The position numbers were made by a program, and so were the translations under genes. From contig CACMNP010000001.1 of the NCBI GenBank assembly GCA_902615045.1, positions 222,841 to 286,840 on the forward strand: a stretch of DNA of 64,000 nt, read 5' to 3'. Within the stretch, counting starts at the first letter, position 1. Each line of letters starts with the position of its first letter. This document shows, piece by piece, positions 24,223 to 37,808 of this stretch. A model generated the notes under the pieces. That model did no database searches and was not told where the DNA came from. It was given only the letters and a program-made list of their open reading frames with translations. This DNA comes from an uncultured Pelagibacteraceae bacterium (GTDB lineage Bacteria; Pseudomonadota; Alphaproteobacteria; Pelagibacterales; Pelagibacteraceae).

Positions 24223-27120
24223 ATGAGCTCTCCTAAAAATCTGGAATATAAAAAAACATCATTTCTAAATAAAGCGAATAGTGCATTTATTGAGGAAATG
24301 TATGTAAAATTTATAAATAAAGATCCATCTCTATCTGAAAGTTGGATTGAATATTTCTCAGGTGTAGATGAGGATATGAAGATATTAGTCGATGAGATAA
24401 ATGGACCGTCGTGGAAACCTTTCTCAAAAAAAATTAATATAGAAGATGTTGAGAAAACAGCTAAAGAAAATGAAAAAAACAAAGATAATTCTAGCAAGTT
24501 TAATTTCCAAGTAATTGCAAATTCAAATAAAAATTCAATAAGTGCCGTAGCCTTGATAAGAGCTTATCGCTTAAGGGGACATCTATTATCAAAATTAGAT
24601 CCTTTAGAATTGATGAAGTCAGAATATTTAGACGAATTACATCCTGAGTACTATGGTTTTAAAAAAGAAGATTATGACAAAGAAATTTTTCTAAACGGAA
24701 TAATAAATAAAAAAAGTGCAAATATTAGAGAAATACTTAAGTTTTTAAAAAAAACTTATTGTGGTCCCATAGGTTATGAATACATGCATATTTCAAATCC
24801 AACTGAGAGAATGTGGTTTAGAGATAGAGTTGAAAAAGACGAGAATGCACTCAAGTTTACAAAAAATGGAAAGCAAGCAATTTTAAATAAATTAATACAA
24901 GCAGAGGGATTTGAAAAATTTTTAAACACAAAATATGTTGGTACTAAAAGATTTGGTTTAGATGGTGGAGAAAGTTTAATACCTGCTCTTGAGCAAATTA
25001 TAAAAATCGGAGGACAATCTAAAATAAAAGAAGTTAAAATAGGAATGTCACATAGAGGAAGACTAAATGTCTTAGCAAACGTTTTACAAAAGTCTTATAA
25101 AAGAATTTTTAATGAATTTGCTGGTGAAATGGATGGTTCAGAAGATGGTGCTGGAGATGTCAAATACCATTTAGGAGCCTCATCTGATAGAGAATTTGAT
25201 GGAAATCCTGTACACGTTAGTTTAACAGATAATCCTTCTCATTTAGAGGCAGTTAATCCTGTTGTTCTTGGCCAAACTAGAGCTAAACAATTTTTTCACA
25301 AAGACAAAGAAAGAAATAAAGTTATACCAATATTAATTCATGGCGATGCTGCATTTGCAGGGCAAGGAATAGTAGCAGAGTGTTTCGCGATGTCTGGACT
25401 TCCTGGTCATAACACTGGAGGGACAATCCATATTATTGTTAACAACCAAATTGGATTTACAACAAGTCCTAGATTTGCGCGATCTTCCCCTTATCCTTCT
25501 GACGTAGGTAAAATGGTTGATGCGCCAATAATCCATGTTAATGGAGATGATCCCGAGGCAGTTGTTTACGCAACTAGAATAGCAACTGAGTTTAGATTAA
25601 AATTTAATAGAGATGTTGTAATTGATTTAATATGTTACAGAAGATTTGGACATAATGAGGGAGATGAGCCATCTTTCACCCAACCACTTATGTACAAAAA
25701 AATTAGATCTCATCCATCTACAATTAAAATTTATGGTGAAAAGCTCGTGAATGAAGGACTTTTTACGAAACAAGATTTAGATCAACAAATTATTGATTTT
25801 AAAAATTTATTAGATGATCAATTTAAAAATGCGAAAGATTATAAACCTAAAATTAGGTGGTTTGAGGGAACTTGGTCGAGATATAAACCCGAAAGAGGTA
25901 AAGATAAAAGAGGTGTAACTGGATCAGATTTGAAAATTTTAAATAATATTTCTGACAGAATACATTTTTTTCCAACTGATAAAAATATTCACAAAACCAT
26001 AACAAAAATTATGGAAAATAGAAAAAAAACTATTAATGAAGGCTCAGGAATTGATTGGGCAACAGCTGAGTCTTTAGCATTTGGTTCATTATTAGTTGAA
26101 GGTTATCCAGTAAGGTTAGTAGGTCAGGACTCAGGCAGAGGTACCTTTAGTCAAAGACACTCAGTTTTAAGAAATCAAATTGATAATTCAAGGTACATAC
26201 CTTTAAACAATATATCTAGTAACCAAAAAAATTTTGAAATTGTAGATAGTTTTTTATCTGAACTTGCAGTTTTAGGATTTGAATATGGATACAGTTTAGT
26301 AGAACCGAATACATTGACAATTTGGGAAGCTCAATTTGGAGATTTTGCAAATGGTGCACAAGTAATTATTGATCAATTTATATCATCTGGTGAAAGAAAG
26401 TGGAAAAGAGCATCAGGACTGGTTATGTTATTACCCCATGGTTATGAAGGACAAGGTCCAGAGCACTCTTCTGCGAGATTAGAGAGATTTTTACAATTAT
26501 GTGCAAATGATAATTTACAAGTTATGAATTGTACTACACCTGCAAATTATTTTCATGCTTTAAGAAGACAGATGCACCGTGATTTTAGAAAACCTTTAAT
26601 TATAATGACACCTAAGTCACTTTTAAGAAATAAATATTGTGTATCAAATTTAGAAGATTTTAGTAAAAAAAATTCTTTTCATAGAGTGCTATGGGATCAT
26701 GCTAGAGATGCTAAGCAAAAAGGTTTTATTAAGTTAAAAGAAGATAAAAAAATTAGAAAAGTAATATTATGCTCTGGAAAAATTTATTTTGATCTTCTCG
26801 CGGCAAGAGAGAAACTAAAAATCAATGATGTGATTTTGTATAGAATTGAACAACTATATCCTTTCCCTGCAAAAAGTTTGGTTAAAGAGCTAAAACCATT
26901 TGCAAAAAATTCAAAATTTTATTGGTGCCAAGAGGAGCCCAAAAATATGGGTGCTTGGTTTGCTGTTAGAGATTATATACAATGGACATTAGAGACTATT
27001 AAGGCTAAAAACAATGCAATTTCTTACATTGGAAGAAGTCCAGATGCTACACCTGCTACAGGTTATGCAAGAAGACATAATTCTGAACAACAAGAAATTA
27101 TAAATAAAGTATTTGAATAA
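24223..27120 (+). CDS. sucA: 2-oxoglutarate dehydrogenase E1
   Basis: GMSHRGRLNVLANVL, HGDAAFAGQGIVAE, LPHGYEGQGPEHSSARLERFLQ. Confidence 0.98.
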   Translation: MSSPKNLEYKKTSFLNKANSAFIEEMYVKFINKDPSLSESWIEYFSGVDEDMKILVDEINGPSWKPFSKKINIEDVEKTAKENEKNKDNSSKFNFQVIANSNKNSISAVALIRAYRLRGHLLSKLDPLELMKSEYLDELHPEYYGFKKEDYDKEIFLNGIINKKSANIREILKFLKKTYCGPIGYEYMHISNPTERMWFRDRVEKDENALKFTKNGKQAILNKLIQAEGFEKFLNTKYVGTKRFGLDGGESLIPALEQIIKIGGQSKIKEVKIGMSHRGRLNVLANVLQKSYKRIFNEFAGEMDGSEDGAGDVKYHLGASSDREFDGNPVHVSLTDNPSHLEAVNPVVLGQTRAKQFFHKDKERNKVIPILIHGDAAFAGQGIVAECFAMSGLPGHNTGGTIHIIVNNQIGFTTSPRFARSSPYPSDVGKMVDAPIIHVNGDDPEAVVYATRIATEFRLKFNRDVVIDLICYRRFGHNEGDEPSFTQPLMYKKIRSHPSTIKIYGEKLVNEGLFTKQDLDQQIIDFKNLLDDQFKNAKDYKPKIRWFEGTWSRYKPERGKDKRGVTGSDLKILNNISDRIHFFPTDKNIHKTITKIMENRKKTINEGSGIDWATAESLAFGSLLVEGYPVRLVGQDSGRGTFSQRHSVLRNQIDNSRYIPLNNISSNQKNFEIVDSFLSELAVLGFEYGYSLVEPNTLTIWEAQFGDFANGAQVIIDQFISSGERKWKRASGLVMLLPHGYEGQGPEHSSARLERFLQLCANDNLQVMNCTTPANYFHALRRQMHRDFRKPLIIMTPKSLLRNKYCVSNLEDFSKKNSFHRVLWDHARDAKQKGFIKLKEDKKIRKVILCSGKIYFDLLAAREKLKINDVILYRIEQLYPFPAKSLVKELKPFAKNSKFYWCQEEPKNMGAWFAVRDYIQWTLETIKAKNNAISYIGRSPDATPATGYARRHNSEQQEIINKVFE

Positions 27121-28395
27121 ATGAGTGAAAAAATATTAGTTCCAGTTTTGGGAGAAAGTATTACAGAGGCTACGGTCACGAAATGGTTAAAGAAAAAGGG
27201 TGATAACGTAGTTGCTGATGAAGCTGTAGTAGAATTAGAAACTGACAAAGTAAACTTAGAAGTTCCTGCACCTGCGAGTGGTGTTATATCAGAGATCAAC
27301 TCAAAAGATGGTGATACAGTCGAAGTTGGAACTGTATTAGGAATGATTTCAGAAGGTGGTGCTCTTAAAGAAGAAAAGGAAGCTGAGCCGGTTAAAGGAA
27401 ACGTTGAAAAAAATAATGTAATAAATTTAGAAATCGAAAAGAAAAAAGATACAAAAAAAACTCAAGAACCTTTATTGCTTGACGAAGAACCATTGGTATT
27501 AACTGATGAAGTTAAAGAAACCAAGCCTATTAAACAAAATAAAACACTTTCTCCTGCTGTAAGAAAAATGGTTGTTGAAAATAAAATTAATTTAGATGAA
27601 GTAAAAGGGACAGGTAAAGATGGTAGAATTTTAAAAGGTGATTTAATAAGTTTAATGGGAGCTAACCCTCAACCTAACGAAAGAAAAATTCAATATGGTG
27701 AAGAAGAACGAATTAAAATGTCAAGATTAAGACAAACGATTGCTAAACGTTTAAAAGAGGCTCAAAATAATGCAGCTATGCTTACAACGTTTAATGAGGT
27801 TGATATGTCAAATATAATTTCAATGAGAAAAAATAACCAGGAAGATTTCCAAAATAGTTATGGAATTAAACTTGGCTTCATGTCCTTTTTTGTGAAAGCT
27901 TGTATAGTAGGATTAAAATTATTTCCTGCAATAAATGCTGAAGTTGAAAATGATGAAATGGTTTACAAAAATTATTATAATGTGAGCTTTGCAGTAGGAA
28001 CTGAAAAAGGATTAGTAGTTCCAGTATTAAAAAATGCTGATGAAATGTCTTTTGCTGACATTGAAAAAAACATAAAAGATCTGTCAGACAAAGCAAAAAA
28101 TGGCAGTCTTACCATAGAGGATCTTCAAGGGGGAACGTTTACAATTAGCAACGGAGGTGTTTATGGATCAATGTTATCTACTCCTATTTTAAACCCTCCA
28201 CAATCAGCAGTTCTTGGAATGCATAATATTGTTGAAAGACCTGTTGTTGTTGATGGTGAGATAAAAGCTAGACCTGTAATGTTTTTAGCATTGTCTTATG
28301 ATCATAGAATAATTGATGGAAAAGAATCTGTGAGTTTTTTAAAAACTGTTAAAGAAAACTTAGAAGATCCAAGAAGGTTATTTTTAAATTTATAA
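27121..28395 (+). CDS. sucB: dihydrolipoamide succinyltransferase E2
   Basis: Lipoyl domain [15 protein letters not shown]3-binding domain, C-terminal [10 protein letters not shown]. Confidence 0.97.
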   Translation: MSEKILVPVLGESITEATVTKWLKKKGDNVVADEAVVELETDKVNLEVPAPASGVISEINSKDGDTVEVGTVLGMISEGGALKEEKEAEPVKGNVEKNNVINLEIEKKKDTKKTQEPLLLDEEPLVLTDEVKETKPIKQNKTLSPAVRKMVVENKINLDEVKGTGKDGRILKGDLISLMGANPQPNERKIQYGEEERIKMSRLRQTIAKRLKEAQNNAAMLTTFNEVDMSNIISMRKNNQEDFQNSYGIKLGFMSFFVKACIVGLKLFPAINAEVENDEMVYKNYYNVSFAVGTEKGLVVPVLKNADEMSFADIEKNIKDLSDKAKNGSLTIEDLQGGTFTISNGGVYGSMLSTPILNPPQSAVLGMHNIVERPVVVDGEIKARPVMFLALSYDHRIIDGKESVSFLKTVKENLEDPRRLFLNL

Positions 28396-28396
28396 T

Positions 28397-29794
28397 ATGT
28401 CAGAAAAATTTGATGTTACAGTAATTGGTGGTGGTCCTGGTGGTTATGTTTGTGCAATTAGATTGTCTCAACTTGGACTTAAAACAGCATGCATAGAGTC
28501 TAGAGGATCTCTAGGAGGGACATGTTTAAATATTGGATGCATCCCATCAAAAAGTTTACTTAATTTATCTGAAAAATTTCACAGTGCTAAAAATTTTGAA
28601 AAAATTGGAATCGAGACTGGAGAAATAAAACTCAATTTAGATAAAATGATGAAAAATAAAGACAAAGCTGTAACAGTTTTGACTAAAGGAGTTGAATTTT
28701 TATTCAAAAAAAACAAGGTCACTTATTTTAAAGGCAAAGGTTCATTTGAGAACGAGAATTCAATAAAAATTGAAGGCTTGGAAGGCACTAAAATAATTCA
28801 AACTGATAAAACAATAATCAGTACAGGATCAGAGCCAGTTTCATTGCCTGGAGTAGATTTTGATGAAGAGAGAATTCTTTCTTCAACTGGAGCCCTATCT
28901 ATTCCCAAACTCCCAAATAAAATGATTGTTGTTGGTGGAGGATATATAGGGTTGGAAATGGGATCAGTTTGGTCAAGACTTGGCACTGAAGTCACAGTCG
29001 TTGAATTTTTAGATCATATCACGCCTGGAATGGATCGAGATATTTCAAATGAATTTATGAAAATATTAAAGAAACAAGGTATAAAATTCAACCTTAATAC
29101 TAAAGTTGATAAAATAACTAAAAACTCTAATGGTGTGACGGTTGAGACTTCACAAAATGATGGCCAAAAAGTTAAACATGATGTTGATGTTGTTTTAATT
29201 TCTGTAGGAAGAAGACCTTATACTAAAAACTTAAATTTAGATAAAGTCGGTGTAAAGTTAGATGAAAAAGGAAGAGTTAAAGTAAATAAAAATTTTGAAA
29301 CGAATGTTAAAAATATTTATGCAATAGGCGATGTTATTGATGGCCCAATGTTAGCCCATAAAGCTGAAGAGGAAGGAATTGCTGTTGCAGAATTAATAGC
29401 AGGTCAATCAGGTCATGTTAATTATGATATTATTCCTGGAGTTGTTTATACATCTCCCGAAGTCGCTTATGTTGGCAAAAGCGAAGAGCAATTAAAAAAA
29501 GAAAACATAGGGTACAAAATTGGTAAATTTCCTTTTATGGCAAATTCAAGAGCCAAAGCAATTGATGAGCCAGAGGGTTTTGTAAAAATTTTGGCAGACC
29601 AATCAACTGATAAAGTGCTTGGTGTACATATTATTGGTCCTCATGCAGGAGAAATGATAGCTGAGATGGCTGTCGCAATGGAATTTGGAGCTAGTTCCGA
29701 AGATATTGCAAGAACATGTCACGCACACCCAACATTTTCTGAAGCTATAAAAGAAGCAGCATTATCAGTAGATAAAAGACAAATTCACTCTTAA
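28397..29794 (+). CDS. lpdA: dihydrolipoamide dehydrogenase E3
   Basis: GGGPGGYVCAIR, GGTCLNIGCIPSK, HAHPTFSEAIKEA. Confidence 0.98.
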   Translation: MSEKFDVTVIGGGPGGYVCAIRLSQLGLKTACIESRGSLGGTCLNIGCIPSKSLLNLSEKFHSAKNFEKIGIETGEIKLNLDKMMKNKDKAVTVLTKGVEFLFKKNKVTYFKGKGSFENENSIKIEGLEGTKIIQTDKTIISTGSEPVSLPGVDFDEERILSSTGALSIPKLPNKMIVVGGGYIGLEMGSVWSRLGTEVTVVEFLDHITPGMDRDISNEFMKILKKQGIKFNLNTKVDKITKNSNGVTVETSQNDGQKVKHDVDVVLISVGRRPYTKNLNLDKVGVKLDEKGRVKVNKNFETNVKNIYAIGDVIDGPMLAHKAEEEGIAVAELIAGQSGHVNYDIIPGVVYTSPEVAYVGKSEEQLKKENIGYKIGKFPFMANSRAKAIDEPEGFVKILADQSTDKVLGVHIIGPHAGEMIAEMAVAMEFGASSEDIARTCHAHPTFSEAIKEAALSVDKRQIHS

Positions 29795-29797
29795 TAA

Positions 29798-30442
29798 TTA
29801 TTTTTCTACATTAAATAAAGCAAATCTTTTAAATTTTTCTTCAAGTTTTATTTTATTATTATTTGCAAAGTCTTTTATTGCTTTTTCAACACTTTCAATT
29901 TTTGTAATACCTGCAAAATCATCACAAACAATTCTAGAATTATTTTTCATGTTGTCATAAAGTTTCTGTAAATCACTTAAAACTGTATCGTAACTATGGC
30001 CTCCATCTAAAAATACGAAATCAATTTCACTTAAAGGAACTTTTTCTAAAGTCACCCTTGTGTCTCCTTCTATTAGCTCAATATTTTGCGAAAATTTCTT
30101 TAAAAAATTTTGAACAGATATCTTTGAATTTAAATTTTCTTTTTTTATAAAATTATAATAGATAGTTTTAAGTGGATTCGAAAACTTTTGATTTTCAAGA
30201 AATTTAGGTTCGATCTCATCTACACTTGATGTTTTAGTAGATCCAAATAAATCTAATCCGTAATATCTAAAATCACTACCAAAATTTGTCTTTAATAATT
30301 CACATATATTTCTTGATGTAACACCACAAAAAACACCAATTTCTAATACATTTTTTGGCTTATATTCCTCAACTAAACTCAAAAAATTATCCCCATAAGG
30401 TTTTTTTAAACCTGATTTTCTCCAGTAATAATTATATTTCAT
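29798..30442 (-). CDS. class I SAM-dependent methyltransferase
   Basis: NVLEIGVFCGVTSRNI motif I; DFVFLDGGHSYDTVLSDL. Confidence 0.8.
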   Translation of the reverse strand: MKYNYYWRKSGLKKPYGDNFLSLVEEYKPKNVLEIGVFCGVTSRNICELLKTNFGSDFRYYGLDLFGSTKTSSVDEIEPKFLENQKFSNPLKTIYYNFIKKENLNSKISVQNFLKKFSQNIELIEGDTRVTLEKVPLSEIDFVFLDGGHSYDTVLSDLQKLYDNMKNNSRIVCDDFAGITKIESVEKAIKDFANNNKIKLEEKFKRFALFNVEK

Positions 30443-30493
30443 TTGATCTATTTATATATTTTTAAGATATAAAAAAACTAAAATTAAATATTT

Positions 30494-32449
30494 ATGAAAT
30501 ATCCAGTATTGTTGCCAAATATATTTGATTATCCTTTTACCTATGAAAGTAATATTAAATTAAAAGCAGGAGATTATGTAAAAGTTCCATTTGGTAAGAA
30601 AAATATTATTGGTGTAATTTGGGATTTTTTTGAAGAAAAGAATAATAAGGAATTTAAATTAAAATCTATAATTGAAAAAATTCAAATTGAACCACTAAGT
30701 AAAAAGACAATGAATTTTCTAAAGTGGTTTTCTAATTACAATCTTGTACCCCTAGGAATGTGTTTAAAACTACATTTGATTAATGACGAAAATTTAAAAA
30801 TAAAAAATGACAGCGATCTATTAAAATATGCTCTGTCAAGCAAAAAAGAAAGTTATCAACTTTCTGAAGAGCAAGATAAGGCTTATAAAGAGTTGTCTAA
30901 AAATGATAGCAGTTTTAGAGTTCATTTACTGCAAGGTACAACCGGTTCAGGAAAAACAATAGTTTATTTTAAAGCTATTGAAAAAATTATAAATATAGGA
31001 TTGCAAGCTCTAATTTTATTACCAGAAATAGGACTAACAAATGAATTTGAAAAAAAATTTAAATCTTATTTTGGATTCGAAGCTGCAGTTTGGCATTCAA
31101 AAGTCAGCCCAAAAAAAAGAAAAATTATATGGAATGGATTATCAGCAGGAAAAATTAAAGTAGTACTTGGAGCAAGATCATCCTTATTTCTGCCATTCAA
31201 AAAATTAGGTTTGATAACTGTAGATGAAGAGCACGATCAATCTTATAAACAAGATGAAGGAATTATCTATAATGCTAGAGATATGGCAATATCAAGAGCT
31301 AAACACGAAAATATTCCAATAAATTTAGTAACTGCAGTTCCATCAATCGAAACATACGAAAATATTAAAATTAAAAAATATAATTACTCAAGATTACTTA
31401 ATCGATATAAAGGTGCAAATTTACCCAAACACCACGTTATCGATCTTTATCAAAATCAACTAGCAACCAAAAGTTCTATATCTCTCAAAACTCTTGAAAA
31501 AGTAAAAGAACATTTAAAAAAAAAGGATCAAGTTCTTTTTTTCATAAATAGAAGAGGTTTTGCACCCTATGTTTTATGTAAAAAATGTTTAAATGTTTTT
31601 ACATGCCCAAGGTGTTCTATAAATTTAGTATTTCACAAAAATAAAAAAATTCTTTTGTGCCATTACTGTGGATATAATTCAAAATTAAATAGAAATTGCA
31701 AAAAAGGAAATGTTTGTGAGTTTGTATTTAGTGGACCTGGGGTAGAAAAAATTGCAGAGGAAGTTAAAAACCTTTTTCCTAACAAAAAAACAATAATTTT
31801 TTCTAGCGACACAATGAATAAAGCATCTGGCAAAGATAAATTGAATAAAATTATATCTGGTGAAATAGATATTCTTGTAGGCACTCAGTTAATATCAAAA
31901 GGATTTCACTTTCCAAAATTGAATTGTATTGTTGTATTAGATATTGATTTAACTTCTCAAGGACACGATCTTAGGAGCACTGAAAAAAATTTACAACTTT
32001 ACCACCAGTTATCAGGAAGAGCAGGTAGAACTGGCAAACCAGCTAATATTTATTTCCAAACATATAATTTAAAACCGGAAGTTATAAATCAAATTACAAA
32101 TGAAGATCCTTTTAAATTTCTAGAAAATGAATTAAATTTAAGAAAGAGGAATAATCTACCACCCTACGAAAGATTTATCGCTTTAATCTTATCTTCATCA
32201 AATGAAAAAAAACTTGATATAGATGCCGTAAAACTTAAAAATATTTTATCAAAATCTATAGATGCAAAAATTTTAGGACCAGTAAATGCTCCAATATATA
32301 GAATTAATCAAAAATTCAGAAATAGACTATTAATAAGGGCAAAAAAAACATCTAATGTTCAGAAAAAATTGAAAGATGTATTGAAAGATTTTAAACTCTC
32401 CAAAGGAATGAAACTTTCAGTTGATGTTGACCCTATCAGCTTCAATTAG
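30494..32449 (+). CDS. priA: primosomal protein N' (replication restart helicase)
   Basis: LLQGTTGSGKTIVYFKAI, DEEHDQSYKQDEG, zinc-binding cysteines, GTQLISKGFHFPKL, SGRAGRTGKP. Confidence 0.96.
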   Translation: MKYPVLLPNIFDYPFTYESNIKLKAGDYVKVPFGKKNIIGVIWDFFEEKNNKEFKLKSIIEKIQIEPLSKKTMNFLKWFSNYNLVPLGMCLKLHLINDENLKIKNDSDLLKYALSSKKESYQLSEEQDKAYKELSKNDSSFRVHLLQGTTGSGKTIVYFKAIEKIINIGLQALILLPEIGLTNEFEKKFKSYFGFEAAVWHSKVSPKKRKIIWNGLSAGKIKVVLGARSSLFLPFKKLGLITVDEEHDQSYKQDEGIIYNARDMAISRAKHENIPINLVTAVPSIETYENIKIKKYNYSRLLNRYKGANLPKHHVIDLYQNQLATKSSISLKTLEKVKEHLKKKDQVLFFINRRGFAPYVLCKKCLNVFTCPRCSINLVFHKNKKILLCHYCGYNSKLNRNCKKGNVCEFVFSGPGVEKIAEEVKNLFPNKKTIIFSSDTMNKASGKDKLNKIISGEIDILVGTQLISKGFHFPKLNCIVVLDIDLTSQGHDLRSTEKNLQLYHQLSGRAGRTGKPANIYFQTYNLKPEVINQITNEDPFKFLENELNLRKRNNLPPYERFIALILSSSNEKKLDIDAVKLKNILSKSIDAKILGPVNAPIYRINQKFRNRLLIRAKKTSNVQKKLKDVLKDFKLSKGMKLSVDVDPISFN

Positions 32450-32484
32450 CCCATTAAATCTTACCATTTTTCACAATCTGAGCC

Positions 32485-32513
32485 TTGAAGACTGATAATT
32501 CGTATGTTATCTA
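32485..32513 (+). promoter_or_regulatory. candidate promoter of atp operon
   Basis: TTGAAG (32485-32490), 17-nt spacer, TATCTA (32508-32513) in the priA-atpH gap. Confidence 0.5.
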
Positions 32514-32551
32514 AGCGAAATTTTAAACATCTTCACAATTGAGAGTATAAA

Positions 32552-33106
32552 TTGAGCGAAAATAAAATATCAATAACCTCTAATAACAGTTATGCCCAAG
32601 CATTATTTGAGCTGGCTAACGAAGATAAATCTCTGGCAAAAGTAGAGGAACAAGTCGTTGCAATTAGTAGACTCATAAATGAAAGTGAAGAATTTAGATA
32701 TTTAATCAAAAACCCTACGACTAGTATTGAGGATTTAACTAAAGTTATTGAAACAATTTCTGAAAAAAACAATTTTGATAATCTTTTAAAAAGATTTCTA
32801 GTTTTTTTAATTCAAAAAAGAAGATTTTTTTATTTAGAAAAAATTTTAAGTGACTTTATAGAGGTATGTTCGAAAGCTAGAGGTGAAATAAAAGCAGAGC
32901 TTTTTTCAGCTAAAGAACTTAATGAAACAGATATTTCTAAAATTAAAGAAGAGCTATCTCAAAACTTTGGAGCAAAGATACAGTTAAATTATAAATTTGA
33001 CCCAAGTTTAATTGGTGGCTTGGTATTAAAAGTGGGAAGTACAATGGTAGATAATTCTATTAAAAATAAACTGCAACAAATTCAAAAACAAATGATAGAG
33101 GCATAA
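32552..33106 (+). CDS. atpH: ATP synthase F1 delta subunit (TTG start)
   Basis: ISTLAxR-like delta family; YAQALFELAN N-terminus, IGGLVLKVGSTMVDNSIKNKL C-terminus; first gene of atpHAGDC. Confidence 0.95.
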   Translation: MSENKISITSNNSYAQALFELANEDKSLAKVEEQVVAISRLINESEEFRYLIKNPTTSIEDLTKVIETISEKNNFDNLLKRFLVFLIQKRRFFYLEKILSDFIEVCSKARGEIKAELFSAKELNETDISKIKEELSQNFGAKIQLNYKFDPSLIGGLVLKVGSTMVDNSIKNKLQQIQKQMIEA

Positions 33107-34627
33107 ATGGAAATAAATCCTTCAGAAGTAACAAAAATATTAAAAGAACAGATAAAAAAACTTGGCGATAGAGCTGAGGTTTCAGAGGTCGGACAAGTAT
33201 TATCTGTTGGAGATGGAATTGCAAGAATTTATGGCTTGGATAATGTTCAAGCAGGAGAAATGGTTGAGTTTTCTGATGGCTCTAAAGGAATGGCATTAAA
33301 CTTAGAGAGTGACAACGTTGGTGTTGTTATATTTGGCGATGATAGAGAAATTAAAGAGGGTGATACTGTAAAAAGAACTGGTGCGATTGTTGATGTACCA
33401 GTTGGAAAACAACTTTTAGGAAGAGTTGTTGATGGATTAGGAAATCCAATTGATGGAAAAGGAGCTTTAGATAAAAGTTTAGAAAGAAAAAGAGTTGAAG
33501 TTAAAGCTCCAGGAATTATTCCACGACAATCAGTTGGAGAACCAATGCAAACAGGTTTAAAAGCAATTGATAGCTTAATTCCTGTTGGAAGAGGGCAAAG
33601 AGAACTTATAATTGGAGATCGTCAAACTGGTAAAACCGCAGTAGCTATCGATACAATTATCAATCAAAAGAAAATTAATGAGTCAGACGACGAAAGTAAA
33701 AAACTTTATTGTATATATGTTGCAATTGGACAAAAAAGATCAACTGTTGCTCAGATTGTAAAAACTTTAGAGGACGCTGGCGCAATGGAATATACGACTA
33801 TAGTTTCCGCAACAGCCTCAGACTCTGCGCCTCTTCAGTTTTTAGCTCCTTACACAGGATGTACTATGGGAGAATATTTTAGAGATAATGGAATGCATGC
33901 TCTAATTATTTACGATGATTTATCTAAGCAAGCAGTTGCATATAGACAAATGTCATTATTATTAAGAAGACCACCGGGGCGTGAAGCATACCCAGGAGAT
34001 GTGTTTTATTTACATAGTAGATTATTAGAAAGAGCTGCTAAATTAAGTGATGAAAATGGCGGAGGTTCTTTAACTGCGCTACCAATTATTGAAACACAAG
34101 CAGGCGATGTCTCTGCATACATTCCAACAAATGTAATATCTATTACAGATGGGCAAATATTTTTAGAAACTGAACTATTCAATCAAGGAATCAGACCAGC
34201 AGTAAACGTTGGATTATCCGTATCTAGAGTTGGATCAGCTGCACAAACTAAAGCTATGAAATCTGTAGCTGGATCAATTAAATTAGAGTTAGCTCAATAC
34301 AGAGAAATGGCAGCTTTTGCTCAATTTGGATCTGATTTAGATGCATCTACACAAAAACTTTTAAATAGAGGTTCGAAGTTAACTGAACTTTTAAAACAAG
34401 GACAATATTCTCCCATGACAGTTGCAGAACAAGTTATATCAATTTTCTGTGGTGTAAAAGGTTATTTGGATGATATTGAACTTAAAGATGTAGCCGACTT
34501 TGAAAATAAAGTTCTACAAAAGTGTAAATCTGATAAGCCTGAGATTATGGAGTCTATTGGCAAAACTGGGAAGATTGAGGAAGACATTGAAAAACAATTA
34601 GTAGAATTAATTAAAGGAATTAAATAA
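33107..34627 (+). CDS. atpA: ATP synthase F1 alpha subunit
   Basis: [48 protein letters not shown]. Confidence 0.98.
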   Translation: MEINPSEVTKILKEQIKKLGDRAEVSEVGQVLSVGDGIARIYGLDNVQAGEMVEFSDGSKGMALNLESDNVGVVIFGDDREIKEGDTVKRTGAIVDVPVGKQLLGRVVDGLGNPIDGKGALDKSLERKRVEVKAPGIIPRQSVGEPMQTGLKAIDSLIPVGRGQRELIIGDRQTGKTAVAIDTIINQKKINESDDESKKLYCIYVAIGQKRSTVAQIVKTLEDAGAMEYTTIVSATASDSAPLQFLAPYTGCTMGEYFRDNGMHALIIYDDLSKQAVAYRQMSLLLRRPPGREAYPGDVFYLHSRLLERAAKLSDENGGGSLTALPIIETQAGDVSAYIPTNVISITDGQIFLETELFNQGIRPAVNVGLSVSRVGSAAQTKAMKSVAGSIKLELAQYREMAAFAQFGSDLDASTQKLLNRGSKLTELLKQGQYSPMTVAEQVISIFCGVKGYLDDIELKDVADFENKVLQKCKSDKPEIMESIGKTGKIEEDIEKQLVELIKGIK

Positions 34628-34633
34628 TTATAA

Positions 34634-36938
<2,305 letters not shown>

Positions 36939-36939
<1 letters not shown>

Positions 36940-37337
36940 TGAGTAATCTCTTTAATATAGATATTGTAAATCCAGAACAATCTTTTCTTTCTAAAGACAA
37001 TGTATTTGAGGTTGTAATACCTGCTGTAGAAGGAGAGATTGGTATTCTTAAAGACCATATTCCAATTATCTCTTTTTTAAAACCAGGTATAATCAGAGTA
37101 TTCTCTGAGTCTGAGGAACAAAGTTTCTATATTGAAGATGGTATTGTCGAATTTAAAGACAATACATTATCTGTATTAACTAGTTCAATTTTTGATTTAA
37201 AAGATGCTGATAAAAATTTTGTATCTGAGTCGATAAGCAGTGCTGAAGCAGAATTATCAAAAGATAATATTGATGATCAAAAAAGATTTCTTTTAAACCA
37301 CAAAGTCGAAGTTTTAAAATCTATAAGTATTAATTAA
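36939..37337 (+). CDS. atpC: ATP synthase F1 epsilon subunit
   Basis: PEQSFLSKDNVFEVVIPAVEGEIGILKDHIPIIS. Confidence 0.95.
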
Positions 37338-37806
37338 CTACTTTTTCTAGTTCTTTTTGAATTTCTTGGTAAACATGAAGTTTAAAATCTACAACTTTAG
37401 TTGTTAAATCTTTAATATCTATCCATTTCCAATCTAAAAATTCAGGATGTTTAGTTTTAATGTTAATCTCATTTTCCTCTCCATTAAACTTTACAATAAA
37501 CCACTTTTGCTTTTGGCCTTTATATTTTCCTTTCCAAATAATTCCTAAAAGGCGATCAGGAAGATCGTAAGTTGTGTATTTACTTATTTCTTTAACTAGT
37601 TCTACTGACTTTATGCTTGTTTCTTCTTTAAGTTCCCTCAACGCTGCATCAAAATAATTTTCACCTTCATCAATACCGCCCTGAGGCATCTGCCAAAAAT
37701 CAGAAGGATTATCAATTCTTTTTGCAACAAATATCTTGTTTTCTTTATTTAGGACTGCGATACCAACACCATTTCTTAATGGAAGTTTTTGAAATTTTTC
37801 TTTCAT
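37330..37806 (-). CDS. rppH: RNA pyrophosphohydrolase (Nudix)
   Basis: WQMPQGGIDEGENYFDAALRELKEETS Nudix box; RNGVGIAVLNKENKIFVAKR. Confidence 0.92.
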   Translation of the reverse strand: MKEKFQKLPLRNGVGIAVLNKENKIFVAKRIDNPSDFWQMPQGGIDEGENYFDAALRELKEETSIKSVELVKEISKYTTYDLPDRLLGIIWKGKYKGQKQKWFIVKFNGEENEINIKTKHPEFLDWKWIDIKDLTTKVVDFKLHVYQEIQKELEKVVN

Positions 37807-37808
37807 TC

